From assembly GCF_020873875.1 (NCBI RefSeq), contig NZ_JAHWGU010000004.1:1-64000 (forward strand): a DNA stretch of 64,000 nucleotides. The letters are read 5' to 3'. Source of the stretch: Actinoplanes sp. DH11. Its GTDB lineage: Bacteria; Actinomycetota; Actinomycetes; Mycobacteriales; Micromonosporaceae. The position numbers and the translations under genes are program-made. Under the pieces are notes generated by a model. It was given only the letters and a program-made list of their open reading frames with translations. It searched no databases and had not been told where the DNA came from. Positions 24,643 to 32,417 of the stretch are shown piece by piece (position 1 is the first letter of the stretch; every line of letters begins with the position of its first letter).

Positions 24643-25263
24643 GCCGCTTTTGCCCGCTGCCGCGAGCACACGTGCCTGGCGCGTGGAGTCACCTATCCGC
24701 ACTCTTACCGCATTTGGCCACGCTGAACTTCTGATCGTTCCCGGTCGGCGCGACCGCATTGAAAAGGCGCAGAGATTTGCATTCCGCGCCTTTTCGAAGC
24801 GGATCGCGCATGGCCTTCCAACACCGTTCCAGCGGTCGCATACGATCGGAGACCTGCCCGCTGATGCCGCCGCGCCGGCTGCCGCGAGAACAGTGCGGCG
24901 TCCACCGGACGACCGCCCGGCCGCCCGGCCCCGGACACCGCCGCGGGCCTGATTGTTCTCGGTCCCCGGCCGCGGAGCGGCGCCGGCTGAGCCGGCATCC
25001 GCGGCTCCCGCCATCGACCAGTCGCTGGCCTTCCCGCCACATTCCAGCTGGTAGATGGCCGATAGACCCACCGGGGACCTGCCGCCGATCCGCACCGCAA
25101 CGGATCTCAGCCGCGAGCACCTACGAGCCGCCCGGCAGCCGTCAGATCGTCGATCCGTGCCTGTGCGTGCTGCGGCGCGCCATGGCCCGGGCCTGGCGAA
25201 AGGCGATCTCAGCACCCTGAAATCGGGCCGAGATCATCCATTAAACAATTCATGAACGTCTTT
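24643..25263. other. Long intergenic region without a supported gene
   Basis: About 620 bp between the GT2-EAL terminator and the lectin promoter. Several open frames exist on both strands but overlap each other and show no domain, signal peptide or good ribosome site. The stretch near 24690-24800 and the last 60 bp are more AT-rich than the surroundings. No tRNA, CRISPR or recognisable riboswitch was seen. Confidence 0.5.
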
Positions 25264-25293
25264 TTGTTACATCGGTGAACCTCGTTCTAAAAG
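25264..25293 (+). promoter_or_regulatory. Candidate promoter of the lectin gene
   Basis: TTGTTA (25264-25269) and TAAAAG (25288-25293) are spaced by 18 bp in an AT-rich island, about 85 bp upstream of the lectin start. Confidence 0.4.
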
Positions 25294-25377
25294 GGTGATT
25301 GCAAGGTGTTGGTGAGTCTGCCACTCTGCGTCAGGAGCTCACTCGGAGCAACCGAGTGGCCACGGGGAGGAGACACC

Positions 25378-25944
25378 ATGCGCAACAGATTCATGAGGTC
25401 AGCGGTTGCGGTCGCGGTGACCGCGGCACTGGCGGCCACCCTCAGCCCGGCCGCCGCGCAAGCGGCGTCCGACGACCGGAACACGGTCTCGAGGTCGGCG
25501 GCCGTCTCCCAGTCGAAGAGCTCGGCCTTGGCGCCGCTCGCGGTGAAGAACAAGAAGTCGGGCAAGTACCTGCAGCCCAGCAGCTCGTCCAACAACGCCA
25601 TCGTCCGCCAGCAGAACGCCAGCGCCAACAATCTGCAGGGCTGGACCCTCGTCAACGACGCCGGATACACCACGCTCTGGAACTTCGGCGTGAACCGGAA
25701 CATGGGTACCTCGGGCGCCAGCACCGCCTCCAACACGTCCGCGGTCATCGTCAACCCCTCCGGCAGTTTCGACCAGGACTGGCTCGTCTCCTGGATCAAC
25801 AGCACGGAGTTCTATCTGAAGAACCGCAAGAACACCGGGATGTGCCTGGGCATCGACGGTGCCAGCACCGCCGCCGGCGCGCGGGCCGCCATCTACGGCT
25901 GCGCCAACGCGATCAACCAGACGTGGTCGTTCACCACGTTCTAG
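25378..25944 (+). CDS. Secreted ricin-type beta-trefoil lectin-like protein
   Basis: 188 residues, ATG behind GGGGAGGAG. A Sec signal peptide covers about residues 1-29 (MRNRFMRSAVAVAVTAALAA, cleavage after AQA). The mature protein is a single RICIN-like domain: NKKSGKYLQPSSSSNNA, QGWTLVNDAG, NTGMCLGIDGAST, with the trefoil QxW signature in INQTWSFTTF. No catalytic domain is attached. It probably binds extracellular glycans. It stands alone between two related hairpin terminators. Confidence 0.8.
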   Translation: MRNRFMRSAVAVAVTAALAATLSPAAAQAASDDRNTVSRSAAVSQSKSSALAPLAVKNKKSGKYLQPSSSSNNAIVRQQNASANNLQGWTLVNDAGYTTLWNFGVNRNMGTSGASTASNTSAVIVNPSGSFDQDWLVSWINSTEFYLKNRKNTGMCLGIDGASTAAGARAAIYGCANAINQTWSFTTF

Positions 25945-25992
25945 GCCGTCACGCGCCTCCGTCGGCGCACAACCGCCACCTGAGCGGACGCC

Positions 25993-26027
25993 GATCGCGA
26001 GGTCACCACACCGGTGACCTCGCGATC
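25993..26027. terminator. 15-bp-stem bidirectional terminator
   Basis: GATCGCGAGGTCACC (25993-26007) pairs perfectly with 26013-26027 around a 5-nt loop. It separates the lectin gene from the convergent gene ending at 26035. Confidence 0.8.
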
Positions 26028-26034
26028 CGGCCGT

Positions 26035-26946
26035 TCAGCCCTTCTCGCGCAGCGTGTCCACCACCGCGACCCGGTCGATCAGCCAGTCCGCGGTGCCCAC
26101 CAGCCGATGGGTTCCCGGGTCGAAGATCCAGACCACGCGCTCCGCCGTGTCACCCGGCCCGGCCCACGCCACGCCCACACCCTCGCGGCCTTGCACGTCC
26201 GTCACTCCCTCGACCAGCCGGACCCCGTCGAGCAGCCCGATCGCCCGGTAGAGAGCCGCCCGCTGCGCCGGCCGCATCCAGAACTGGTAGGCGAGCACAC
26301 CGACGTACCTGCCCAGGTCGCCGGCCTGGGCGTCGCCGGCCTCGGCACGGACGTAATCCCTGATCCAGCCGGCCATGGCGGCCGGTTCGGTCGGCATGTC
26401 CGGCCGGTAGCGCCGCACCGGCTCGCAGCCGACAACGGTCCTCCCGTCGTCCGCCGTCGTCCGGTTGTTGCGACAGCCCGGCGAGATGCGGTAGTTCCCG
26501 TTCTGGTCACGGCTCCGGTTGTCGTGCTCGCCGTCGATGGACAGCCAGGTCTCGTGGAGCGTGCCGATCCGGCCGACGGTGCGGTAGTAGAGGTACTGGT
26601 CGTCGCGGGGAACCGTCTCCGGGTCACCGGCCGCGACAGTGGCGGCCTGATCGAGGAACGCGGCGACGGCCGTCATCTCCGGCACCCGCGTCGCCGTGCC
26701 CGCCGTGGCCGGGGTCGTGGCCGGGGTGCTCGGCGTGGTCTGCGCGGTCTGCACGGCCGGGAGCACCACGACCGGGATCGTCACCGCGGCGACGGCCGCC
26801 GCGGCCAGCCCCGCCACCGTCAGCCGGCGCCGCTTGCGCCGGGGCGCCACCTCCGACAGCAGGGCCGTCCGCGCCCGGCTGAGGCGTTCCGGTGACGGCA
26901 GCGGCGTCTCCGCGCCCAGTTCCCGGACCAGCGTGATCTCATCCAT
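26035..26946 (-). CDS. CU044_5270-like membrane protein, probable sigma-factor partner
   Basis: 303 residues. The N terminus (about 1-40) is cytoplasmic and ends in a basic stretch. One membrane helix (LTVAGLAAAAVAAVTIPVVV, about 42-66) follows, then a Thr/Pro-rich linker and an extracytoplasmic domain with YLYYRTVGRIGTLHETWLSI and AYQFWMRPAQRAALYRAIGL. This layout matches the CU044_5270 family often encoded next to ECF sigma factors. It overlaps the sigma gene by 8 bp, so it is likely the membrane sensor or anti-sigma partner, although no clear zinc anti-sigma motif is seen. Confidence 0.75.
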   Translation of the reverse strand: MDEITLVRELGAETPLPSPERLSRARTALLSEVAPRRKRRRLTVAGLAAAAVAAVTIPVVVLPAVQTAQTTPSTPATTPATAGTATRVPEMTAVAAFLDQAATVAAGDPETVPRDDQYLYYRTVGRIGTLHETWLSIDGEHDNRSRDQNGNYRISPGCRNNRTTADDGRTVVGCEPVRRYRPDMPTEPAAMAGWIRDYVRAEAGDAQAGDLGRYVGVLAYQFWMRPAQRAALYRAIGLLDGVRLVEGVTDVQGREGVGVAWAGPGDTAERVVWIFDPGTHRLVGTADWLIDRVAVVDTLREKG

Positions 26947-27514
26947 GACGAATCCCCTCCTCGGCGGTGTTCAGCGGATTGCTGCCGCCCAGCGCGGCAC
27001 GCAGCTGGGTCCGGGCCCGGTGCAGGCGCGACCGCACCGTGCCCACCGGGATGGCGAGCGCGGCCGCGACCTGCTCGTACGTCAGTTCCTCCTGCACCAC
27101 GAGCAGCAGCACATCGCGGTCGCCGTCGCCCAGGTCGGCCAGGGCCGAGGTGAGCACATCGCGCAGCGCGGCCGCGGTGACATCGGCGGCCACCCGGTCG
27201 GCGTGACAGGTGGTGTCCGGCTCCCGCGGGACGGCCCGGTGCAGCCGCAACCGCCGGAGTTCGGCACGGCGATGCTGGGCGACCAGATGGGTGGCGATCC
27301 CGTAGAGCCACGGCCGCGCGTCCCGCTGACCCGCGCGGAACGTGCCGCGCCGCCGGAACGCGACCAGGAACGTCTCGGCGACCAGGTCGTCGGCCTGCTG
27401 ATCACCGAGACGCCGGGCCAGATAGCGATGGATGTGCGCGGCATGCCGGTCGAACAGGGCCGCGAAATCCCCACGGATCAGCGCGACGTCGTCCGGTTCG
27501 GTGCTGTGCTGCAT
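26939..27514 (-). CDS. ECF-type RNA polymerase sigma factor
   Basis: 191 residues from ATG 27514 (GGAAGGA 5 bp upstream). Region 2 is FAALFDRHAAHIHRYLARRL with DLVAETFLVAFRRRG. Region 4 is LADLGDGDRDVLLLVVQEEL with the helix-turn-helix TYEQVAAALAIPVGTVRSRL. There is no region 3. It would direct polymerase to a stress or envelope regulon. It is coupled to the CU044_5270-like gene downstream. Confidence 0.9.
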   Translation of the reverse strand: MQHSTEPDDVALIRGDFAALFDRHAAHIHRYLARRLGDQQADDLVAETFLVAFRRRGTFRAGQRDARPWLYGIATHLVAQHRRAELRRLRLHRAVPREPDTTCHADRVAADVTAAALRDVLTSALADLGDGDRDVLLLVVQEELTYEQVAAALAIPVGTVRSRLHRARTQLRAALGGSNPLNTAEEGIRHG

Positions 27515-27737
27515 GAACCGTCCTTCCAGAGCAGAGTGACACCTGTTATCCGTCACTCGCCGGAAAAGAGTTCACGCCACCCACACCCCCCTGGCCGCCG
27601 GGAGTGACCAACAACGCAACCCGGGGCGTGCCAGGCCCTTGGATCAGCGAGGCATGTGAGCGCTCGGGAGGTCACCGGAGCAACAAAGGCTGGAGAGGCC
27701 CGCGCCGCGGGCGGCTGCGGTGGGTCCACCCTGCGGT

Positions 27738-27812
27738 GTTGATCTGCTAGCGCTGCGAAATCGCGGTCTTAACCCCTTGATCACAGCGATTTCGTAGCGC
27801 TAGCAGATCAAC
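27738..27812. repeat. 27-bp near-perfect inverted repeat
   Basis: Left arm 27738-27764 begins GTTGATCTGCTAGCGCTG. The right arm 27786-27812 is its reverse complement with one mismatch (a G-T wobble in RNA). The loop is 21 nt. No gene abuts it closely and no T-run follows, so a simple terminator role is not obvious. Confidence 0.85.
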
Positions 27813-27955
27813 ATCTCGGCACCGGCGGCGTGCCCGGCGCCACCGGCGTGGAAACGAAGAGAACCGAGTTGATGCGCGGGCGGCATCGGCTGGACGGCGA
27901 TCGGGGTGCAACAGGGCGCCGAGCCGACAAAGGTCAGGGCGCCCCAGCCAGGCAA

Positions 27956-28084
27956 CCGAAGGCAACCAGAGCGACCCCGCCCAGGGACCCGAAGGCAACC
28001 AGGGCGACCCCGCCAGCCAACCGAAGGCAACCAGGGCGACCAGGCCAGGCGACCGAAGGCAACCAGGGTGACCAGAGGCAAGGG
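27956..28084. repeat. Four imperfect 32-33-bp tandem repeats
   Basis: The core CCGAAGGCAACCAGRGYGAC starts at 27956, 27989, 28021 and 28053, with C/G-rich spacers that vary. Spacers are too similar and too short for a CRISPR array. Confidence 0.75.
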
Positions 28085-28185
28085 GGTGCGGGTGGCGAAG
28101 CCCTCGCCCGCGCGACGAAGTCGCGCAAATAGAACGAGGCTGGAAGGTGAGCGCGTCACGCGAACACAATCCAGCCCCAGTTTCG

Positions 28186-28257
28186 TGGGCGATACTGGGA
28201 TCGAACCAGTGACCTCTTCCGTGTCAAGGAAGCGCGCTCCCGCTGCGCCAATCGCCC
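28186..28257 (-). tRNA. tRNA-Val (GAC), copy 2
   Basis: 72 nt, the same sequence as the gene at 14221-14292, anticodon GAC. Unlike copy 1 it has no recombinase sequence at its 3' side. Confidence 0.95.
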
Positions 28258-28267
28258 TGAAGGTGCG

Positions 28268-28338
28268 AGGTGGAGACGGGATTTGAACCCGTGTACACGG
28301 CTTTGCAGGCCGTTGCCTCGCCTCTCGGCCACTCCACC
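28268..28338 (-). tRNA. tRNA-Cys (GCA), copy 2
   Basis: 71 nt, same as 14304-14374, anticodon GCA; 10 bp from tRNA-Val and 28 bp from tRNA-Gly. Confidence 0.95.
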
Positions 28339-28366
28339 GAGGTGGCCCCGTGAACAGGCCGCTCCG

Positions 28367-28439
28367 AGCGGACGACGGGATTCGAACCCGCGACCCTCAC
28401 CTTGGCAAGGTGATGCGCTACCAGCTGCGCTACGTCCGC
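28367..28439 (-). tRNA. tRNA-Gly (GCC), copy 2
   Basis: 73 nt, same as 14411-14483, anticodon GCC; first of the second triad. Confidence 0.95.
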
Positions 28440-28472
28440 ACGCCCCCGGTGTTTCCCCCGGCGACGGAGAAA

Positions 28473-28502
28473 ACATTAGCCGGTCACCGAGCCACTCGCC
28501 AA
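28473..28502 (-). promoter_or_regulatory. Promoter of tRNA triad copy 2
   Basis: On the minus strand TTGGCG, 18 bp, TAATGT, placed as in copy 1. The leader between promoter and tRNA-Gly also resembles copy 1 (CGCCCCCGG and CCCGGCGACGGA shared). Confidence 0.6.
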
Positions 28503-28554
28503 ACCGGGGTACCCCGGCGTGTCGTCACCTGGGCAAACGCACGAGGATCGGCGC

Positions 28555-29133
28555 GTGGAGCTGATTACCTGGTATCTCGAGCAGGGTGATGTCGCGCAGG
28601 TCCGGCCGGGCCGCGAGCCGGCGGTGCCGGTGGAGGTGCGGCGGGCGGAGCTGCCCAGTCCGGAGCTGAACCGTTTCCTTTACACGGCGGTGGGTGGTGA
28701 CTGGTTCTGGACGGATCGGCTGGCCTGGGCGTGGCCGCAGTGGCAGGACTGGCTGTCGGCGCCGGGCGTGGAGACCTGGGTGGCGTCGGTGCGGGGCACC
28801 CCGGCCGGCTACGCGGAGCTGGACGGGCGACGGCCAGGTGAGGTGGAGATCGCGTATTTCGGGTTGCTGCCCCAGTTCGCCGGGCAGGGCATCGGTGGTC
28901 ACCTGCTGACCGAGGTGCTGCGCCGGGCCTGGGATCTGGCCGGCCGCTGGCCGCACCAGACGGCGATCAGCCGGGTCTGGGTGCACACGTGCAGCCTGGA
29001 CGGCCCGGCGGCGCTGGCGAACTACCGGGCGCGTGGCCTCACCGTCTACCGGACCGAGGTGACCTCGGCGGCGGACGGCGCGGCGGCACCGGGCCCGTGG
29101 CCGGGCGCCCAGCGGCCGGCCACGGGGGCATGA
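28555..29133 (+). CDS. GNAT-family N-acetyltransferase
   Basis: 192 residues from GTG 28555, chosen for GAGGAT 6 bp upstream (GTG 28519 is possible). The acetyl-CoA loop of the GNAT fold appears as YFGLLPQFAGQGIGGHLLTE, preceded by the strand GYAELDGRRPGEVEIAY and followed by RVWVHTCSLDGPAALANYRARG. The N-terminal half has Trp-rich TAVGGDWFWTDRLAW and WPQWQDWLSAPG. Substrate unknown. It is transcribed away from the tRNA triad, whose promoter lies in the gap between them. Confidence 0.8.
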   Translation: MELITWYLEQGDVAQVRPGREPAVPVEVRRAELPSPELNRFLYTAVGGDWFWTDRLAWAWPQWQDWLSAPGVETWVASVRGTPAGYAELDGRRPGEVEIAYFGLLPQFAGQGIGGHLLTEVLRRAWDLAGRWPHQTAISRVWVHTCSLDGPAALANYRARGLTVYRTEVTSAADGAAAPGPWPGAQRPATGA

Positions 29134-29140
29134 GCAGAAA

Positions 29141-29236
29141 TCAGGGGAGGGCGCGGGCCATCCCGAGGGAGTACGGCGCGGTCTCGCGGAACCCGTGCCG
29201 CTCGTAGAGGCGGCGGCCGGGCGGGGCGGCGCGGCG
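29141..29236 (-). pseudogene. C-terminal remnant of a second GNAT gene
   Basis: About 30 codons ending in TGA at 29141-29143 read GRRLYERHGFRETAPYSLG, then MARALP: the closing strand of a GNAT acetyltransferase. The reading frame upstream is interrupted by the ApbE stop at 29238, so the rest of the gene is gone. It probably marks a deletion that brought apbE next to the intact GNAT gene. Confidence 0.5.
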
Positions 29237-29237
29237 G

Positions 29238-29975
29238 TCACGCCACCGGCAGGCCGGGGGACGTGAAGGCGCGGCCGTCGTCGGTGACGGCGGCCGATTC
29301 GTACCCTTCGGCGGCCTTCTTGGCGAGCCAGGCCAGGCCGGCTTCCCCCATGGCGAGGGCTGCGGTGGCGTACGCGTCGGCGAGTGCCAGGTCGGGGCCG
29401 GTCACGGTGACCGATCGCAGGCCGGTCGCCGGTTTCCCGGTGCGCGGGTTGATGATGTGGGCGCCCCGCTCGTACGTCCCCGAGGTGGCCACCGCCCCGT
29501 CGGTGAGCGCCAGCACCCAGCTCAGCTTGTCCGCCTCCCAGGGGTGCCGGACACCGACCCGCCAGGGACCGCCGGACGGCCCGGCGCCACGCATCCGGAT
29601 GTCCCCGCCGGCGTTCAGGTAGTGCCGCCCGGAGCCGGCGTCGTGGAGGCGCTGCGAGGCCACCTCGACGGACCAGCCCTTGACGTAGCCGGACGGGTCG
29701 AGCTGCCCGCCCGCGTACGCGTCGAAGTAGCCGTCGGTCTCGCGCCACAGGTCGGCGCACCGGTCGAGCACGTGCCGGAGGTCGGCTGAGCAGTCGTCGA
29801 GGGCGATCTCGCCGCGGCGGAACCGGCAGACCTCGCTGTCGTCGCGGTAGGTGCTGAACCGGGCGTCCACCTCGTGCAGCCAGGCACAGGTCGACGCGAT
29901 GAGTTCCGGCCCGGCGGAGTCGTCGGGCAGCTCGATGCTGACGACCGTACCCATCACATGTTCGACGTGGCGCAC
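29238..29975 (-). CDS. apbE: ApbE-type FAD:protein FMN transferase
   Basis: 245 residues. ApbE uses FAD to attach FMN covalently to a Thr of target proteins. Family marks: VMGTVVSIELPD, FSTYRDDSEVCRF, the FDAYAGGQLDPSGYVKGWSV segment, YLNAGGDIRMRG, and the Mg-binding end LALADAYATAALAMGE. No lipobox or signal peptide is seen, so it may act before export, or the start is short. It lies 11 bp after the FMN-binding-domain gene, its evident substrate. Confidence 0.9.
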   Translation of the reverse strand: MRHVEHVMGTVVSIELPDDSAGPELIASTCAWLHEVDARFSTYRDDSEVCRFRRGEIALDDCSADLRHVLDRCADLWRETDGYFDAYAGGQLDPSGYVKGWSVEVASQRLHDAGSGRHYLNAGGDIRMRGAGPSGGPWRVGVRHPWEADKLSWVLALTDGAVATSGTYERGAHIINPRTGKPATGLRSVTVTGPDLALADAYATAALAMGEAGLAWLAKKAAEGYESAAVTDDGRAFTSPGLPVA

Positions 29976-29986
29976 GAAGCCTGACC

Positions 29987-30535
29987 CTACGCGCCGGCCT
30001 TGTCCAGGGCCGCCTGGAGGGAGTCGACGTAGGAGCCGCTGGTGGCAGTCGCGCCGGACACCGCGTCGACCTGGGCGCTCTGTGCCGCGAGGGTGGCTTC
30101 GCTGAGCTTCTTCACCGCGTTCGGGTTGATCGTCCCGCTGAAGCCGCTCGTCGGGTACGTCGCGTCCGCCGCCGAGATCTTCCCGCCGCTGACCTTGATG
30201 GTGACCTGGACGGTGCCGTACTCGTTCTGCACGGCCTTGCCCTTGTAGGTGCCGGCTTTGAGCCCGGCCTCCTCCTCCTTTTTCTCCTCCTCGGCGGGCT
30301 TCTCGGCGGAGGAGGAGTCATCCGACTCCTTCTTCTTGGCGGGCTTCTTGCTGGCCGTGGCCTCGGGCTCGGCGGCAGCCTCCTGCTCGCCACCACCGTC
30401 GCCGTCCGCGGGCGCCTCCTGCGAGACCGGCGCCGTGGCGACCGGGGCGTCCGGCGGCTGCACGCTCAGGCGCACCCCGAGGATCAGGGCCGCGCCGGTG
30501 AGGGTGCCGACGGCTGCTGCGGTACTACGTCGCAT
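29987..30535 (-). CDS. FMN-binding domain protein (ApbE target)
   Basis: 182 residues. A signal or anchor helix (RSTAAAVGTLTGAALILGV) is followed by an 80-residue Glu/Lys/Ala-rich spacer (KKPAKKKESDDSSSAEKPAE) that would reach across the cell wall. The C-terminal FMN_bind domain (95-182) contains the flavinylation site DAVSGATATSGSY with Thr as FMN acceptor. It likely carries electrons between the membrane reductase upstream and an outer acceptor. Confidence 0.85.
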   Translation of the reverse strand: MRRSTAAAVGTLTGAALILGVRLSVQPPDAPVATAPVSQEAPADGDGGGEQEAAAEPEATASKKPAKKKESDDSSSAEKPAEEEKKEEEAGLKAGTYKGKAVQNEYGTVQVTIKVSGGKISAADATYPTSGFSGTINPNAVKKLSEATLAAQSAQVDAVSGATATSGSYVDSLQAALDKAGA

Positions 30536-30568
30536 CGCGAGAACTCCAGTCGTGAGGAGAGGAAGGGG

Positions 30569-32248
30569 TCAGAATTCGAACGGGTCGAGGTGCAGCTGGC
30601 TGTCCGGCACGTCGAGCCGGCGCAGCGTGCCGACCGCCGCGTTCACCAGCCCGGGCGGGCCGCACAGGTAGACGTCGCGCCGGTTCACGTCCGGCACCAG
30701 GCCGCGCAGGCCCTCCGGGGTGAAGAGCCGCTGCGGGCCGGGATCGGTGCGGGAGCCGACGATGTAGCGCACCCACGCGTCCCGCTGCTCGGCCAGTTCC
30801 TCCAGCTCGGCGCGGAACACCAGCTCCTCGGGGCGGCTCGCCCGGTAGATCACGATGGTGTCCGCCGGCATGTCCTCGAGCAGGGCCCGGATCGGCGCGA
30901 TGCCGCTGCCGCCGGCGATCAGAAGTGCCCGGCGACGGGTACGCCGCTGCGCCGTGAACGTGCCGAAGGGACCTTCCGCCCAGACCGGCGTGCCCGGCCG
31001 CATCGTGGCCAGCTTCGCGGTGTGCCCCCCGGCGATCGTCACGGTGAGCCGCAGCCACTGCGAGTTCGGCGCCGCGGACAGGGAGAACGGGTGCGACTGC
31101 CACCAGCCGTTCGCGGTCAGGAACCGCCACCGCATGAACTGGCCGGCCTGCACCGGGATCTTCTCGAGGCGCTTGCCCTCGATGTAGATCGAGAACGTGT
31201 TGGCACCTTCGCTGACGACCTCGGCGACGGTGAACCGGTGCCGGGCGTTGAGCCAGACCGGTTCGACCACCCGGCCCCAGATCAGGGCGGCGAGGGTGAG
31301 GCAGCCCAGGGCCGGCCAGAAGACGGACGCGAACCGGCCGCTCATGTCGGCGCCGGCGGCGATCTGGTGCCCGTACCCGAGGAGCAGCACCCCGTAGCTG
31401 GTCAGGTGGATCAGGTGCCAGAGCTCGTACGGCAGGACGTTGCGGATGAACCGGATCGAGACCAGCGCGATCACCACGAGCATCACTGTCGCGACGGTGG
31501 CGCTGATCATCTCCGGGAACGTGGTGATCACGGTCCAGGCCTGGTCGACGACGCCGGTGCCGGCGGTCAGCGAGTAGGCGTAGACGATGAAGACGATGTG
31601 CGCGACCACCATGGCCAGCAGCGAGGTGCCGAGCCAGCGGTGCCAGCGCAGCAGGTCACGCGAGCCGACCCACTCCTCGAGCCAGGAGACCCGGCTCATC
31701 ATGAGCAGCTGGATGAAGAGCAGGTAACCGCCGATCAGGCCGGTGATCCGGCCGGCCGCGAGCATCAGGCTGGTGGTGTCGCCGACCGCACCGGCCTGGG
31801 TGTTGAAGAGCCAGAGGGCGACGCTGGTGGCCAGGCCGGAGAAGAACAGCAGCACGGTGAGCAGCCGGTTGCCGCTTGTCGCCTCGGCCGGTGGGCGGTC
31901 GTCCGCGATCGGGAAGCCGGTGCCGGCCTTCCACCCGCTGGGGTCGGTGAGCGACTCCACCACGATGTCGCCGCGCCGGTAGGGGTCGGCGGGCTGGTAC
32001 GGGTCCGCGGGCTGGTACGAGGCCGCCGGCCGGTAGGGGTCCTGCCGGTACGACTCCGCCGGCTGCTCGTCGTACTGCTGCTGGTCGTACTGCTGCTGCT
32101 GGTCGTACTGCTGCTGCTGGTCGTACTGCTGCTCGCGCCAGGACGGCATGGGCTCGTCCCAGCCGGGCCGGGCCTCGTCGCGCAGGCTGGCGAAGTATCC
32201 GTCGTCGTCGGGCAGCTCACGCTGATCCTGGAAGGCCGGTATGGCCAT
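30569..32248 (-). CDS. Ferric-reductase-like membrane flavocytochrome oxidoreductase
   Basis: 559 residues from ATG 32248 (GGTGAGGA upstream). The cytoplasmic N terminus holds a YDQQQQ tandem repeat (about 42-60) and YQPADPY repeats. Six membrane helices follow in the ferric reductase-like domain, with candidate haem His in LLRWHRWLG, VVAHIVF, LWHLIHLTSYG and GYGHQI. The C-terminal FNR module has FAD-binding MRWRFLTANGWWQSHPFSL and NAD(P)-binding LLIAGGSGIAPIRALLE, ending in DPFEF. It moves electrons from NAD(P)H across the membrane, presumably to the flavinylated protein encoded next. Confidence 0.85.
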   Translation of the reverse strand: MAIPAFQDQRELPDDDGYFASLRDEARPGWDEPMPSWREQQYDQQQQYDQQQQYDQQQYDEQPAESYRQDPYRPAASYQPADPYQPADPYRRGDIVVESLTDPSGWKAGTGFPIADDRPPAEATSGNRLLTVLLFFSGLATSVALWLFNTQAGAVGDTTSLMLAAGRITGLIGGYLLFIQLLMMSRVSWLEEWVGSRDLLRWHRWLGTSLLAMVVAHIVFIVYAYSLTAGTGVVDQAWTVITTFPEMISATVATVMLVVIALVSIRFIRNVLPYELWHLIHLTSYGVLLLGYGHQIAAGADMSGRFASVFWPALGCLTLAALIWGRVVEPVWLNARHRFTVAEVVSEGANTFSIYIEGKRLEKIPVQAGQFMRWRFLTANGWWQSHPFSLSAAPNSQWLRLTVTIAGGHTAKLATMRPGTPVWAEGPFGTFTAQRRTRRRALLIAGGSGIAPIRALLEDMPADTIVIYRASRPEELVFRAELEELAEQRDAWVRYIVGSRTDPGPQRLFTPEGLRGLVPDVNRRDVYLCGPPGLVNAAVGTLRRLDVPDSQLHLDPFEF

Positions 32249-32404
32249 CGTCCTCACCTGTCCAGCAGTCGTCTCACGGCGTCTGCCACCCCTGCGGCTG
32301 ACGTGGCGGCCCCGGTCGGCGGAGGAGCCGTCAGGGATGGGTACGCGCGCGAGCTCCGGTCGGCTCAATGCCGGTCCGGAAAATCTGCGTCAGGTGCCGC
32401 CGTC

Positions 32405-32410
32405 TAGGTT
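32405..32410 (+). promoter_or_regulatory. -10 element for leaderless cobL mRNA
   Basis: TAGGTT followed by exactly 7 bp and then ATG 32418, the spacing expected when transcription starts at the A of the start codon. No ribosome site precedes the ATG, supporting leaderless translation. Confidence 0.5.
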
Positions 32411-32417
32411 TCTTCCC

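Larger units (their letters stand above)
27515..28185. other. Intergenic region with hairpin and tandem repeats
   Basis: About 670 bp with no supported gene. It contains the sigma-gene leader, a 27-bp inverted repeat (27738-27812) and a block of four imperfect tandem repeats (27956-28084), both listed separately. Open frames on the minus strand here merely translate the repeats into low-complexity protein. Confidence 0.6.

Noticed and set aside
24451..25215. A 254-codon minus-strand frame and others in the 24.6-25.3 kb gap
   Set aside because: They overlap each other, carry no ribosome site or domain and partly mirror the EAL region.
27956..28084. CRISPR-like array
   Set aside because: Units are imperfect, spacers are nearly repetitive themselves and only about 12 bp, and no cas genes are present.
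30590..32407. A 605-codon plus-strand open frame
   Set aside because: Antisense shadow of the ferric-reductase-like gene, rich in Val/Arg/Gln from its repeats.
32260..32417. A possible cobalamin riboswitch ahead of cobL
   Set aside because: No B12 box or conserved core was found; the -10/ATG spacing suggests a leaderless start.
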